The translations under genes and the position numbers were made by a program. Under the pieces are notes generated by a model. It did no database searches. It worked only from the letters and a program-made list of their open reading frames with translations, and was not told the DNA's origin. From Blautia luti (lineage in GTDB: Bacteria > Bacillota > Clostridia > Lachnospirales > Lachnospiraceae), in contig NZ_AP028156.1 in assembly GCF_033096465.1 (NCBI RefSeq), positions 2,188,501 through 2,252,500 on the forward strand: DNA of 64,000 nucleotides, written 5' to 3'. Position 1 is the first letter of the stretch. Each line of letters starts with the position of its first letter. Positions 62,773 through 64,000 of the stretch are shown in pieces.

Positions 62773-64000
62773 TTATGCCTCCTGTTTTCGGGAATCTGCT
62801 GTCTCTGTCTTCAGGCTGTTTTCAACATATCTGCAGTAACCTTCCCGATCAAATACCGGCTGGAATCCCTGTATGATCTCTTTCGCCTGGATGGCATCTT
62901 CTTTCAACAGTTTGTATACTGTAAGTGCGATCATTTTCGCAGGCAGGATATAGGCCTTTTCTTCATCTGTGATCCTGAAATCAGTTCCGTGAAGCTTTCC
63001 TTCGAAACCATTAAAAGTGAAATTTACCACAGGAAAAAGATGCGTCAGGTCTCCTACATCTGTACACGCATTATTAAAATCATATTCTGTGACTTCCCGG
63101 AAAGAAACGCCCAGCTGGCTGGCTGATTCGATCAATGCCTGGTCTGCCTTTCTCCAGCGTATGGGCATATACCCCTGCAAAGGCTCTGTTTCAATTCTGC
63201 CTCCAAATGCATAAGCAGCTCCCTCATACGCTCTGTTTACCATATTCATCGTATGCTCGATGCATTCCAGGGAACCTGCACGTACCTTTGTCTCGATCAC
63301 AGCCTCGTCCGGAACACTGTTTATCACATCTCCGGCCTTTCGGATCACATTATGAAGTCTTACATGATCCTCTTCCCGGAAAGTTTCCCGCATCAGTCCC
63401 ATCATCTGTATGGCACTTGAGGTAATGCTCAGTGCATTGACACCATCCCAGGGATCAATGGCTGCGTGGGCCGCCTTCCCTCTTACTGTGACCCGTTCTG
63501 CTGCATATCCGTTACATGCAGGGTTTCCCAGATACAGGTCTTCTGATACAGGAACCATGTGTACATGAGTCGTCATCATGATATCTGTTCTGTCAAAAGC
63601 CCCTGTACGGATCAGCTCACTTTTTCCTGATCCCGGGAAACCGATGCCCTCTTTTTTCAGGCGTTTGCGTTTATCTGCATCTATATATTCTTCTGCCGGA
63701 ACGGCAAAAAAAGATACGGACCCAGACAGAGAAGCTCTCACTTCTTCATCGGCTAATGCCAATGCTGCGCCAATCATGGCTGCAAGCTGTGCGTGGTGTC
63801 CGCATGCATGTGCTGTTTGATTATGGGGATCCGCCATTGGATGAGTTCTGCATCCGATCGCATCCATTTCACCAATTACAGTGATATTTGGTCCATCCTG
63901 TTCCATCCAATCTGCGCGTACTCCTGTACGTGCAAGGTCTGTATGTACCTCCAGACCCAGGTCACGCAGAACAGCCGCAGTTTTCGCTGCGGTTCTCTCT
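62773..64000 (-). CDS. M20 family amidohydrolase/peptidase, N-terminus beyond window
   Basis: At least 408 codons are in the window; the start lies outside. M20 di-metal residues are visible: Asp in GEMDAIG, the GHHAQLAAM His pair, the Glu pair in PAEEYID, and a His in HVHMVP. A dimerisation domain with GKAAHAAIDPWDGVNAL follows. The family includes aminobenzoyl-glutamate hydrolases and N-acyl amino acid deacylases. As first visible gene of the polyamine transporter operon it may release an amine or amino acid from an acylated form. Note that reading continues in frame through 63906 to the edge. Confidence 0.92.
   Translation of the reverse strand, partial: ERTAAKTAAVLRDLGLEVHTDLARTGVRADWMEQDGPNITVIGEMDAIGCRTHPMADPHNQTAHACGHHAQLAAMIGAALALADEEVRASLSGSVSFFAVPAEEYIDADKRKRLKKEGIGFPGSGKSELIRTGAFDRTDIMMTTHVHMVPVSEDLYLGNPACNGYAAERVTVRGKAAHAAIDPWDGVNALSITSSAIQMMGLMRETFREEDHVRLHNVIRKAGDVINSVPDEAVIETKVRAGSLECIEHTMNMVNRAYEGAAYAFGGRIETEPLQGYMPIRWRKADQALIESASQLGVSFREVTEYDFNNACTDVGDLTHLFPVVNFTFNGFEGKLHGTDFRITDEEKAYILPAKMIALTVYKLLKEDAIQAKEIIQGFQPVFDREGYCRYVENSLKTETADSRKQEA

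Overview
The window is a 64 kb chromosomal stretch of a low-to-mid GC anaerobic Firmicute, most likely a gut Lachnospiraceae of the Blautia/Ruminococcus type. That assignment is inferred from several things: strong AGGAGG ribosome binding sites and sigma-A type promoters, a DUF6465 protein, PPi-linked glycolytic enzymes, FCD-GntR regulation, a lysine riboswitch on an NhaC-family transporter, and the absence of respiratory chain genes. There is one tRNA gene, no rRNA, no CRISPR array and no intact phage or insertion sequence. Both window edges cut genes: metA at the left and an M20 peptidase at the right.

Layout. 0-3.2 kb: rluF-ligA-metA on the minus strand. 3.3-8.3 kb: a secreted polysaccharide deacetylase, a transposase remnant, an SH3-domain membrane protein behind a tRNA-Arg, and a lysine-riboswitch-controlled NhaC-type transporter. 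8.4-14 kb: a three-subunit molybdenum hydroxylase (xanthine dehydrogenase type) operon followed by two polytopic membrane proteins. 14.2-20.3 kb: a graveyard of broken genes (HlyD/MacB exporter, response regulator) mixed with single-gene housekeeping functions (cytidylate-kinase-like, DUF362, DegV, PAP2). 20.6-26.3 kb: a MATE exporter, a DUF6465 protein, and an ABC exporter pair behind a promoter with a clear inverted-repeat operator.

26.5-36.8 kb is the most coherent accessory unit. It holds an M42 aminopeptidase, a complete Dpp/Opp-type ABC importer and a flavoprotein reductase carrying two [4Fe-4S] clusters, all co-directional and divergent from an FCD-GntR regulator, with a palindrome between the two back-to-back promoters. 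37-40 kb: iron alcohol dehydrogenase and aldehyde dehydrogenase, separated by a 165 bp palindromic mobile-element-like repeat. 40-45 kb: a decayed HipA-like gene, a glucose-family PTS EIICBA and a Fic protein with a substituted catalytic histidine. 45-50 kb: pyruvate phosphate dikinase and a PPi-type phosphofructokinase, each with its own promoter, then a 49-residue secreted peptide. 50-53.5 kb: aldose epimerase, homocysteine methyltransferase, and a ferredoxin-type DUF362 protein.

53.5-64 kb is one long minus-strand operon: M20 amidohydrolase, a potABC set, a second potAB with a fused PotC-PotD, a free PotD that has lost its lipobox cysteine, and an enzyme I (PtsI) homologue at the end. Two families of short dispersed repeats occur across the window: a GTTACTG-ended element of about 200 bp, and a CTAGTAC-ended palindromic element. 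Both sit in leaders or between genes. All family assignments come from reading the sequence and recognising motifs; no database search was run.
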